64,000 bases of DNA from VRUE01 sp963705635 (lineage in GTDB: Bacteria > Actinomycetota > Thermoleophilia > Solirubrobacterales > 70-9): assembly GCA_963705635.1 (NCBI GenBank), contig CAVPKH010000003.1, positions 372,001 through 436,000 of the forward strand, read 5' to 3'. Positions 33,833-41,258 of this stretch are shown one piece after another. A program made the position numbers and the translations under genes. Positions within the stretch are counted from its first letter, which is position 1, and each line of letters starts with the position of its first letter. Below the pieces are notes generated by a model. That model was not told the DNA's origin. It was given only the letters and a program-made list of their open reading frames with translations, and made no database searches.

Positions 33833-34582
33833 TCAGCCTCCGGCGCAGGCCCCGCTGAGGCAGACCGCGACCTGGTTGGACGGGATGTCCTTGCCGGCGG
33901 TGGCGATCAGCGTGCCCGGCGCCGCGAGCGTCACCGTGGTCGTGCCGTCGGCGCCGGTCGGCGCGCTGGCGCCGGTGACCGTGGCGCCGGCAGCCGGCGT
34001 CTTCTTCCCCTTGTCGTCATAGGAGAAGACGCTGACCGTGAACGGCTTGCCCGCTTCCGCGTCGTGCGGCGCGACCAGCGACAGCTCGTCGGGGTAGGGG
34101 TACGGCTCGAGCGCCCACAGCACTTCGTCCCCGGAGTGCAGCTTGACCAGTTCGCCGCCCTTGTTGGGGTTCTTGTGGTTGACCTTGAGGTACCAGGAGA
34201 GCTTCTTCGTCGTCTGGGACTTGCCGATCCCGCACAGGCCGAGCCCAAATTCGGAAAGGAAGTGGTCAGTGACGAGGAGCGGCCGCAGCGAGGGCGTCAG
34301 CTTCGACGCCTGCCCGAGCACGCCAAGCGCGGTCGGCCCCGGGACCTGCACCGATTTGCCGCTGCCGCCGGTCCCGCCGCCGAGGCAGGTCGCCTTCGGG
34401 CTGGTCTTGATCGAGGTCGTCTTCGCGCCCAGGATCTGTTCGGTCAGCACCTTGCCGCCGCTGCCGACCACGCGAAGTTCGACCCGCGGCGCCTTGGCAG
34501 CGGCGAGCGAGGCGGTCGAGAGCACAGCTACGAGGGCCAGCGCGCACGCAGCGGCCAGCCGGAATGAGACGGGTCTTGGCAT
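33833..34582 (-). CDS. Secreted DUF4430-like protein with Ig-like C-terminus, first gene of the B12 operon
   Basis: 249 residues. Signal peptide (AACALALVAVLSTASLAAA), then a DUF4430-like region (LGLCGIGKSQTTKKLSWYLK ... GELVKLHSGDEVLWAL), where WYLKVN and GDEVLW match the family core. Residues about 175-245 look like a bacterial Ig-like domain (AGKPFTVSVFSYDDKGK ... TTTVTLAAPGTLIATAG) and end with a Cys pair (CLSGAC). It is probably an extracellular B12-binding or adaptor protein. It follows a cobalamin riboswitch and its Shine-Dalgarno AAAGGGTGG can be sequestered by a hairpin. Confidence 0.85.
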   Translation of the reverse strand: MPRPVSFRLAAACALALVAVLSTASLAAAKAPRVELRVVGSGGKVLTEQILGAKTTSIKTSPKATCLGGGTGGSGKSVQVPGPTALGVLGQASKLTPSLRPLLVTDHFLSEFGLGLCGIGKSQTTKKLSWYLKVNHKNPNKGGELVKLHSGDEVLWALEPYPYPDELSLVAPHDAEAGKPFTVSVFSYDDKGKKTPAAGATVTGASAPTGADGTTTVTLAAPGTLIATAGKDIPSNQVAVCLSGACAGG

Positions 34583-34614
34583 TTAAGCCACCCTTTCCTC
34601 GAGGGTTGTCATGG
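34583..34614 (-). promoter_or_regulatory. Shine-Dalgarno-sequestering hairpin below the riboswitch
   Basis: Downstream of the B12 box, AGCCA and ACCCT can pair with AGGGTGGCT, which contains the ribosome-binding site AAAGGGTGG of the gene starting at 34582. No U-tract follows, so control is probably translational. Confidence 0.5.
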
Positions 34615-34790
34615 CTGGTCGGGGACAGGTCTCCTGGCTCCCGGGGTTCGTCAGCCGCACCTTCCCGGGGACTCCGTGTCCTCCCCAGTGGCTGGCGCCG
34701 CAGCGCCTGCGATCTCCTTGACCCGGTCACAGTGGCGGGACCGCGCCGGCTTCTCACCGGACTTCCCTTGACCACCGACCGTATTGCGCG
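34615..34790 (-). ncRNA. Cobalamin riboswitch
   Basis: Minus-strand sequence holds the hallmark parts in order: GGGAAGTCCGGTGAGAAGCC (34767-34748), GCGCGGTCCCGCCACTGTGA, and the B12 box AGCCAGGAGACCTG (34639-34626). A closing P1 stem pairs GGTCGG near 34780 with CCGACC near 34617. It lies in the leader of the DUF4430-ECF operon and should repress it when cobalamin is abundant. Confidence 0.96.
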
Positions 34791-34867
34791 AGCGAGTCTA
34801 TCCGCTGGCTTGCCGCCAGGGCGGCGACCGCGGCTCGGCCAAACGTCCTCCTGGCCCACTTTGGCCA

Positions 34868-34897
34868 AGATTATTTGATAAAAGCTATTTCGTTCAA
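34868..34897 (-). promoter_or_regulatory. Probable promoter of the B12 operon
   Basis: TTGAAC (34897-34892) and TAATCT (34873-34868) are separated by 18 bases in the only AT-rich patch of the region. This would place the transcript start about 70 bases before the riboswitch. Confidence 0.4.
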
Positions 34898-34968
34898 CGG
34901 CCTTGGTTCGCCTGCCGATGAGACCAGCCAGCGCGCGGACCGCACACATCGGAACCGGGGAGGCGTCG

Positions 34969-35517
34969 ATGTCCAACGAGCCGCGGCAGAGCATGGAAAT
35001 GGTGGTGGTGAAATCCATCGCCGGAGCGGCCAGGTCCCGCGAGGTATGGGAAGAGGAACGCGGCGAGGACGAGCCGCCGATGAGCGACCTGCAGATCTTC
35101 ATCGAGAACACGACCGAGATCGTCCGGCGCCACGGCGTGGTGATCGCCCAGCTGGCGATGGTGCCCGGCACGCGGGCGGAGCTGCAGGCGAGCATGCCGG
35201 ATGCCGTCAAGCGCATCCCGGCCTGGCTGGAGGCGAGGGTGTGCGGGCCGCCGCTGATGACGCCCGAGCTCTTCGTGCGCGGCATCGCCCAGCTGATGGC
35301 CGAGCACCGCGCGGCGATCGAACGCGTCGTCGCCGAGCAGGTGCTCGAACCCGAGCCGATCGAAGAGTCCCTGGCCCTGGCGCCGCTGCCCGCCGGCGGC
35401 GCCGACGAACCGAACAGCGAGACGATCGTCGCCGTCGGGCAGGCGATGGGCGCCCACCTCGACGCGCTGATAGCGATAGCGCGCGACCTCGACCAGCGCC
35501 TCGCCACCATCCGCTGA
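34969..35517 (+). CDS. Hypothetical protein
   Basis: 182 residues from ATG at 34969, which has a good ribosome-binding site (GGGGAGG, 6 bases away). The frame is open upstream to 34903, but that part is less likely. The protein is soluble, acidic and mostly helical, with DLQIFIENTTEIVRRHGVVI and FVRGIAQLMAEHRAAIERVV. No domain recognised. It is divergent from the B12 operon, and the intergenic AT-rich patch may serve both. Confidence 0.6.
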   Translation: MSNEPRQSMEMVVVKSIAGAARSREVWEEERGEDEPPMSDLQIFIENTTEIVRRHGVVIAQLAMVPGTRAELQASMPDAVKRIPAWLEARVCGPPLMTPELFVRGIAQLMAEHRAAIERVVAEQVLEPEPIEESLALAPLPAGGADEPNSETIVAVGQAMGAHLDALIAIARDLDQRLATIR

Positions 35518-35615
35518 TCGAGATCGAGCGCTGAATTTTCGTCCAGCGGTCTTTGCCCATGCCGCGGCCGTGGCTAGGCTCGCCGCCGCAAGCTGGTCGG
35601 ACCAAAGGGGGAAAG

Positions 35616-36317
35616 ATGGGACAGGGGAAACGGCTGCTGTCGCCAACGCTGGCGATCTCCGCGCTGGCGCTGTTCGTGGCGCTCGGCGGCAGCGTCTACG
35701 CGGCGCAGAAACTGCGGATCAACGGCAAGGCGATCAAAGTCAAATCGCTGCCGGGCAACCGGCTCAAGCCCGGCTCGGTGCCGGCAAACCGGCTCAAGCC
35801 AGGCGCCCTCAGCGCCCTCGCCCAGGGCCAGCCGCAGGGCCAGATCACGGGCGCCGAAATCAACGAGCTCAGCCTCGGCCAGGTGCCCGAGGCCGCCCAC
35901 GCCGAAACGGCCGACAGGGCCCAGAGCGCGGTCGACGCCCAGACCGCGCTCAACGCCGTCAACGCGATCAACGCCAGCACCGTCAACGGCCACGGCGCCG
36001 GCTGCCTGCCCGGCACCCAGTCCTTCGCCGGCGCCTGCTGGCAGAGCTCGTCGAGCGAAACGGCGGTCAACGCGCCGGCCGCCGCCACCTCCTGCGCCGT
36101 GCAGGGCGGCACGCTGCCGGAGGCGCTGCAGCTCGCGGCCTTCGCTCATGTGCCGGGGGTCAACCTGGATAACGGTGGCGAGTGGTCGGGGGACATTCCA
36201 GTCGTCTCATCCCCAGGGGTCTATGGCGTTGTAACTGTTTCGGCTTCCGGTGAAATTTCTTCGTTCCCCTCAACCAACACACGTAAATTTCGCTGCGTGA
36301 TCCCACTCCTTAGGTGA
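35616..36317 (+). CDS. Secreted protein of a Thermoleophilia-type family
   Basis: 233 residues from ATG 35616 with a strong AAAGGGGG ribosome-binding site. The signal peptide is LSPTLAISALALFVALGGSVYAA. Next comes a low-complexity region with NRLKPGS/NRLKPGA repeats and many Ala/Asn/Gln residues, then a Cys-containing C-terminal domain (GCLPGTQSFAGACW ... FRCVIPLL). From memory, proteins starting LSP-x-A-I-x-x-LALFVALGGS followed by such repeats are abundant in Solirubrobacter relatives. Function unknown; probably cell-surface. The last 130 bases are less GC-rich. Confidence 0.75.
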   Translation: MGQGKRLLSPTLAISALALFVALGGSVYAAQKLRINGKAIKVKSLPGNRLKPGSVPANRLKPGALSALAQGQPQGQITGAEINELSLGQVPEAAHAETADRAQSAVDAQTALNAVNAINASTVNGHGAGCLPGTQSFAGACWQSSSSETAVNAPAAATSCAVQGGTLPEALQLAAFAHVPGVNLDNGGEWSGDIPVVSSPGVYGVVTVSASGEISSFPSTNTRKFRCVIPLLR

Positions 36318-36339
36318 CGACGAGCGAAGGCGCCGCCGC

Positions 36340-37050
36340 TCAGGTCTCGACCAGGCCGCGCTCGAGCGCGTAGCGAACCAGCTCGGCGCGGCTGGAGAGC
36401 CGCAGCTTCTGCTGGATGTGGGCGCGGTGGCTCTCCACCGTGCGGATGCTGATGAAGAGCTGCTCGGCGACCTCGGCGTTGGTGTGGCCGAGGGCGATCA
36501 GGCGCAGGACGTCGCGCTCGCGCTCGCTCAGCTCGTCGCTCGCCTGGGAGTCAGAGCCGGCGGCGAGGCGAGCGCCGAGCGCCGGCTGCAGGTAGGTGTC
36601 GCCGGCCGCGGCGCTGCGCACCGCCTGCACCAGCTCGGCGTCCGCCGCCTCCTTCAGCACGTAGCCACGCACCCCCGCCTGCAGGGCGCGACGGGCGAAG
36701 GCGGGCTCGTTTTGCATCGTCAGCACGACGACCTCGGTTCCCGGCGAGGCCTCGCGGATGTCCGGCACCGCGTCGAGGCTCGAGCGCCCCGGCATGTTGA
36801 GGTCGAGAATCAACACCGAGGGCTTGTGGCCACGCACGTAGCGGACCGCGGTGTCGGCATCGCCGGCCTCGGCGACGACCTCGAAGCCCGGCTCGGCGTC
36901 GAGCAGCAGCCGCAGGGCGCTGCGGATGACGGTGTGGTCGTCGGCGAGGACGATCGTGGTGGCCTCGATCTCCCCCTGGTCATCAAGCCCCGCATCGGCT
37001 TGCACGGTCATCAGGTTACCCGCGCCCGCGGGTCCGGAGGTGGAGCTCAT
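36340..37050 (-). CDS. NarL/FixJ-type response regulator
   Basis: 236 residues. The receiver domain contains VLADDHTVIRSALRLLL, the acceptor Asp in LILDLNMPG, VLTMQNEP and the Lys of GYVLKEAAD. The C-terminal LuxR-type helix-turn-helix is LSERERDVLRLIALGHTNAE followed by RTVESHRAHIQQKL. ATG at 37050 is taken as start; ATG at 37011 is possible. It is divergent from the histidine-kinase gene and should be its partner. Confidence 0.93.
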   Translation of the reverse strand: MSSTSGPAGAGNLMTVQADAGLDDQGEIEATTIVLADDHTVIRSALRLLLDAEPGFEVVAEAGDADTAVRYVRGHKPSVLILDLNMPGRSSLDAVPDIREASPGTEVVVLTMQNEPAFARRALQAGVRGYVLKEAADAELVQAVRSAAAGDTYLQPALGARLAAGSDSQASDELSERERDVLRLIALGHTNAEVAEQLFISIRTVESHRAHIQQKLRLSSRAELVRYALERGLVET

Positions 37051-37185
37051 AACTCCATATAAGCGGCCCACCGGAGAGCCGACATCGGTGTTTTCCCGCG
37101 AACCTCGTTTGATCCATTGACTTTGAGCATAGGCTGGGGCCAGGTAGGATCGACTTGGCCAATTGCTCTGGAGGTGAGGGCTGAA

Positions 37186-38885
37186 GTGGCGCTGGGGTAC
37201 AACAGCGATGCTCTTGACGAGCCTCGTCTGCGGGAGCTGATCGACGTCGGGCGCCGCCTGCTGGCGGAGCTGGACCCCGAGGCGGTCTTTCGCCAGGTGC
37301 TGGAGGTGGCCTGCCAGCTGACCGGCGCCCGCTACGCCGCGCTCGGCGTCCTCGACGCCGAGCGCCACGAGCTCGAGCGCTTCATCACCCACGGCATCGA
37401 CGATGAGGCGCGGCGGGCGATCGGCAACCTGCCGCGCGGCCGCGGCGTCCTCGGCCTGCTGATCGAGCAGCCGCGCCCCCTGCGGCTCGGCGACGTCGGC
37501 GATCACCCGCGCTCCTACGGCTTCCCCCCGGCCACCCGCCGATGGCCAGCTTCCTCGGCGTCCCGGTGATGGTTCGCGGCCGCGCCTGGGGCAACCTCTA
37601 CCTCACCGAGAAGCGCAGCGGCGAGTTCGACGAGGGCGACGAGCAGTCGGCGATGATCCTCGGCGAGTGGGCGGCGATCGCGGTCGAGAACGCCGGCCTC
37701 TACCGCAGCGTCGAGAGCCAGCGCGACGAGATGGAGCGAACGGTCCACCGGCTCGAAGCGACCACCGAGATCGCCCGCGCGGTTGGCGGCGAGACCAACC
37801 TCGACCGAATCCTCGAGATCGTGGTCAAGCGCGGGCGGGCGCTGGTCGAAGCTCGCTCGCTGCTGATCCTGCTTCGCGACGGCGGTGAGCTGAGGCCCGT
37901 CTCGGCCGCGGGAGAGCGCGGCGCCGAGGCGGCGGAGGCTGGCGTCCCAATCCACGGCTCGGTCCCCGGCCAGGTGCTGGAGGCGCGGGCGCCGCGCCGC
38001 ATCCACGACCTCGACCCAAGCCTGCTGGCGCGCCCCGGCAGCCAGGAGGCGGGCGTCACCGCCCTGCTCGTGCCGCTCGTCTTCCGCGGCCAGGCGCTCG
38101 GCGTCCTGGTCGCGCTCGACCCGCTCAGCCGCGACACGGGCTTCAGCGACGAGGACGAGCAGGTGCTCGTCTCCTTTGCCGCCAGCGCCGCGACGGCGGT
38201 CGCCACGGCCCAGTCGGTCGCCCAGGATCGCACCCGTGACCGCATCGCCGCAACCGAGCGCGAGCGCGGCCGCTGGGCGCGCGAGCTGCACGACGAGTCG
38301 CTGCAGAGCATGGCCGGCCTGCGCGTGCTGCTCTCGGCGGCGCGGCGCGGTGACCAGGGGGAATCCGACCGGCTGCTCTCGCAGGGGCTCGAGCAGGTCG
38401 ACAACGCGATCGCCGAGATGCGGCGCCTGATCGCCGACCTGCGGCCGACCACGCTCGACGAGCTGGGGCTCGGCGCCGCCCTGGAAGCGCTGGGAGAACG
38501 CACCGAGATGGGCGGCGTCAAGGTCGAGATGAAACTCGACCTCGCCTTCCACTCCGGGCGCAGCGAGCGGCGGCTGGCCAGTGAGCTCGAGGACACCGTC
38601 TTCCGCCTGGTCCAGGAGGCCCTCCACAACTCCCTGCACCATGGCGATACCGACCTCGCCAGGGTCGAGGTGAGCGAGGGTGACGAGACCCTGCGGGTGA
38701 GCGTCTCCGACGAGGGCAGCGGCTTCGACCCCGGCGCCGACAGCGACGGCTTCGGCCTGGTGGCGATGCGCGAACGCGTCGGCCTCGCCGGTGGGACCCT
38801 GGAGCTGAAGAGCTCCCCCGGGGAGGGCACCTCGATCGTCGCCGTCCTCCCCGCTCGCCAGCGCAGCAGCGAAAAAGCCGCCTGA
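37186..38885 (+). pseudogene. GAF-domain NarX-type sensor histidine kinase with an apparent frameshift
   Basis: The start is GTG 37186 with GGAGGTGA 8 bases upstream. The first part (LIDVGRRLLAELDPEAVFRQ, a GAF domain) and the rest (MASFLGVPVMVRGRAWGNLY onward) are in different frames. Adding one C to the C6 run at 37524-37529 joins them as GFPPGHPPMASFLGVPV, the usual GAF sequence. A second GAF domain, the dimerisation box WARELHDESLQSMAGLRVLL, and an ATPase domain with LVQEALHNSLHHG and SDEGSGFDPG follow. The protein is soluble. A single missing base in a homopolymer suggests a sequencing error rather than a dead gene. Confidence 0.85.
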
Positions 38886-38985
38886 GGGCCTGAGACCAAG
38901 CAGATCAAGGACGCAGGAAGCGTGGCGTGCTTCTGCACGCGAGCGACCCGAGGACGCAGAGATGCGCCGGTCTCAGGCCTCAGGC
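38882..38985. terminator. Long bidirectional hairpin between convergent genes
   Basis: GGCCTGAGACC (38887-38897) pairs with 38969-38979 and the stem extends outward by CCTGA/TCAGG with one bulge. Each side includes the stop codon of the adjacent gene. An inner stem (GCAGGAAGC with GCTTCTGC) lies in the loop. It probably terminates both the kinase and TPR transcripts. Confidence 0.5.
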
Positions 38986-39351
38986 GCCCAGCATCGCTCG
39001 GTAGAAGCTGTAATCCCGGCGGTCGGGGCGCAGGTTGGAGGCGAGGGCGAGGTGATGGCGGGCGCGCTCCGTCTCCCCCGTCTTGGCAAGCGCCCGGCCG
39101 AGGCAGAAGTGGGCGTAGTCGTTCACCTGGTGCTTCTCGACCACCGCCTTGAACTCCACCGCGGCGGCGGCGAAGCGGCCGGAGCGGAAATAGGCGCGGC
39201 CCAGCGCCTCGCGCACGGAGGACTTCTCCGGCGCCCGCCGCGCCGCCTCCTCCAGCGGCGCCGCTGCCTCGACGAAGTCCTCCTCCTCGAGCAGCTCGAT
39301 GCCGCGACGGTAGAGAGTGAAGGTTGAGTCGACCTCTGACCCTGAGGGCAT
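38980..39351 (-). CDS. TPR-repeat protein
   Basis: 123 residues with three tetratricopeptide-like units: TLYRRGIELLEEEDFVEAAA, REALGRAYFRSGRFAAAAVE and AHFCLGRALAKTGETERARH. No signal peptide. TPR proteins are scaffolds for protein contacts; the partner is not evident. It is convergent with the histidine-kinase gene and divergent from glnK. Confidence 0.85.
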   Translation of the reverse strand: MPSGSEVDSTFTLYRRGIELLEEEDFVEAAAPLEEAARRAPEKSSVREALGRAYFRSGRFAAAAVEFKAVVEKHQVNDYAHFCLGRALAKTGETERARHHLALASNLRPDRRDYSFYRAMLGA

Positions 39352-39460
39352 CGGTCAAGTGTAGGAGTCCGGTCGCGCCGAGCCAAGCGGCTGACCCGCC
39401 TGCCGTCCGCATCGGCCGGTAGCTTCGCGCCCGTTCAATCGGGAGAGGAAGTGGGAGAGA

Positions 39461-39814
39461 GTGAAACTCGTGATCGGGATCGTGCGCCCGGAGAAGGCGA
39501 ACGACGTGCTTGAGGCGCTCTACCGAGCGGAGGTTCGTGGGGTGTCGATCAGCCGCGTGCAGGGCCATGGCGGTGAGCTGGAGCGGGTCGAGACCTATCG
39601 CGGCACGACCGTGAAGATGGGACTGGCGGAGAAGGCCCGCTTCGAGATCGCGGTCTCCGACGACTTCGTCCAGGCCACCGTCAACGCGCTCTGTGAAGGC
39701 GCTCGCACCGGCGAGGTCGGCGACGGCAAGATCTTCGTCCTGCCGCTCGACCACGCCGTGCGCATCCGCACCGGCGACACCGACATGGGCGCCGTCACCC
39801 CGGTGGACAAGTGA
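39461..39814 (+). CDS. glnK: P-II nitrogen regulatory protein (GlnK/GlnB family)
   Basis: 117 residues from GTG. It has the P-II fold: KLVIGIVRPEKANDVLEAL, the T-loop region GHGGELERVETYRGTTVKMG and the B-loop TGEVGDGKIFVLPL. Pairing with amt points to the GlnK role of blocking ammonium import when nitrogen is plentiful. By alignment with enterobacterial GlnB, Tyr51, the residue uridylylated or adenylylated in many bacteria, is Val here, while Tyr46 is kept. The amt start overlaps its stop (GTGA). Confidence 0.93.
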   Translation: MKLVIGIVRPEKANDVLEALYRAEVRGVSISRVQGHGGELERVETYRGTTVKMGLAEKARFEIAVSDDFVQATVNALCEGARTGEVGDGKIFVLPLDHAVRIRTGDTDMGAVTPVDK

Positions 39815-41121
39815 TCGGCGCGCCGCTCCTCACCGCGGTCGCCCAGGTCGACACCGGCGATACCGCCTGGATGCTGATCGCGACGGCGCTGGTGCTGATG
39901 ATGACGCCGGCGCTGGGCCTCTTCTACGCCGGCCTGGTGCGCTCGAAGAACACCCTCAACACCTTCATGATGTGCGTCGGGGCGATCGCCGTCGCGATGG
40001 TCACCTGGGCGATCGTCGGCTACTCGCTCGCCTTCGACGGCAGCGGCTCGCTGATCGGCGGCCTCGGCTACGCCGGCCTGCACGGCGTCGACTTCGTCCC
40101 GCGCGAAGGGACGACGATCCCCCACCTCCTCTTCATGGCCTTTCAGGCGACCTTCTGCATCATCACCGTGGCCCTGGTCTCCGGCGCCGTGGTCGAGCGG
40201 ATGCGCTTCGGCGCCTTCCTCGTCTTCGCCGCGCTGTGGTCGATCTGCGTCTATTCAGTGCTCGCCCACTGGGCCTTCGGCGGCGGCTGGCTGATGGCGG
40301 GCGGCACGCTCGACTTCGCCGGCGGCGTCCCGGTCGAGATGGGCTCGGGCTTCTCGGCCCTGGCGGCGGCGCTGGTCGTCGGCGCCCGCAAGGACTACGG
40401 CCGCCAGGCGCTCCTCCCCCATAACGCGATGTACGTGCTGCTCGGCGCTGGCCTGCTCTGGTTCGGCTGGTTCGGCTTCAACGGCGGCAGCGGCTTCTCG
40501 ACCGGCAACCCCAGCGTCCTCGCCTTCACCAACACGCTGCTGACGCCGGCCTGCACCCTGATCGTCTGGTTCGCGCTCGACCTGATGCGCGGCCGCAAGG
40601 TGACGGCGATCGGCGCCGCCACCGCGATCATCGTCGGCTGCGTTGCGATCACGCCGGCCGGCGGCTTCATCAGCCCCGGCTGGGCGATGCTGCTCGGCGC
40701 CCTCGCCGCCCTGCCCAGCTACGCGATCATCGTCTGGCGCACGCGGACCCGGGTCGACGAGACGCTCGACGTGCTCGCCGCCCACGGCATGGCCGGCTTC
40801 TTCGGCATCCTCTTCATCGGCTTCTTCGCCGAGATCGGCTGGAACGGCGTCTCCAACGGCCTCTTCTACGGCAACGCCGCCCAGCTCGGTGACCAGGCCC
40901 TGGCCGCGCTCGCCGCCCCGGTCTACGCTTTCACCGTCACCTTCGCGCTGCTGAAGCTGATCGGCGCGGTGATGCCGCTGCGGGCGAGCGAGCACGACGA
41001 GGCGGTCGGCATGGACGTCGTCCAGCACGGCGAGGAGGCCTACGTCAGCGGCGAGGGCGCGATCCTCGTCTTCCCCGAGGACGGCGGGCCCGTCCCGGTC
41101 ACCGTCGCCGACCCGGGCTGA
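39811..41121 (+). CDS. amt: Ammonium transporter Amt
   Basis: 436 residues, about eleven membrane helices. Family motifs include GLFYAGLVRSKN, FQATFCIITVALVSGAVVER, LDFAGGVPVEMGSG, LLPHNAMYVLLGAGLLWFGW and AHGMAGFFGILFIG. The second pore His is present (AHGMAG), but the first His of the twin-His pair, normally in the DFAGG-x3-H position, is Glu (VPVEM). Such a Glu is known in fungal Mep1/Mep3-type transporters. It is co-translated with glnK. A C-terminal soluble tail of about 35 residues may contact GlnK. Confidence 0.95.
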   Translation: MIGAPLLTAVAQVDTGDTAWMLIATALVLMMTPALGLFYAGLVRSKNTLNTFMMCVGAIAVAMVTWAIVGYSLAFDGSGSLIGGLGYAGLHGVDFVPREGTTIPHLLFMAFQATFCIITVALVSGAVVERMRFGAFLVFAALWSICVYSVLAHWAFGGGWLMAGGTLDFAGGVPVEMGSGFSALAAALVVGARKDYGRQALLPHNAMYVLLGAGLLWFGWFGFNGGSGFSTGNPSVLAFTNTLLTPACTLIVWFALDLMRGRKVTAIGAATAIIVGCVAITPAGGFISPGWAMLLGALAALPSYAIIVWRTRTRVDETLDVLAAHGMAGFFGILFIGFFAEIGWNGVSNGLFYGNAAQLGDQALAALAAPVYAFTVTFALLKLIGAVMPLRASEHDEAVGMDVVQHGEEAYVSGEGAILVFPEDGGPVPVTVADPG

Positions 41122-41194
41122 TCGACGAGCTGCATCACCGATCGCCCGCACCCGATCCGGCTGTGGCGGGCGCCTGCGCCGATGCGCCCACGTA

Positions 41195-41226
41195 GCGGCG
41201 CGGCGAGCCGAAGCTCGCCGCGCCGC
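41195..41226. terminator. Strong hairpin terminator after amt
   Basis: GCGGCGCGGCGAGC (41195-41208), CGAA loop, then the exact complement 41213-41226: a 14-bp stem 74 bases after the amt stop and 32 bases before the end of the convergent secreted-protein gene. It could serve both. Confidence 0.65.
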
Positions 41227-41258
41227 AACATGAGTCGTTGTTGTCGCTGCCGGGACCG

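Noticed and set aside
34266..35510. A 414-codon minus-strand frame across the riboswitch
   Set aside because: It covers the riboswitch and runs antisense to the 34969 gene; composition is shadow-like.
37700..39754. A 684-codon minus-strand frame opposite the histidine kinase
   Set aside because: Ser/Arg-rich shadow of the kinase and glnK genes with no domain.
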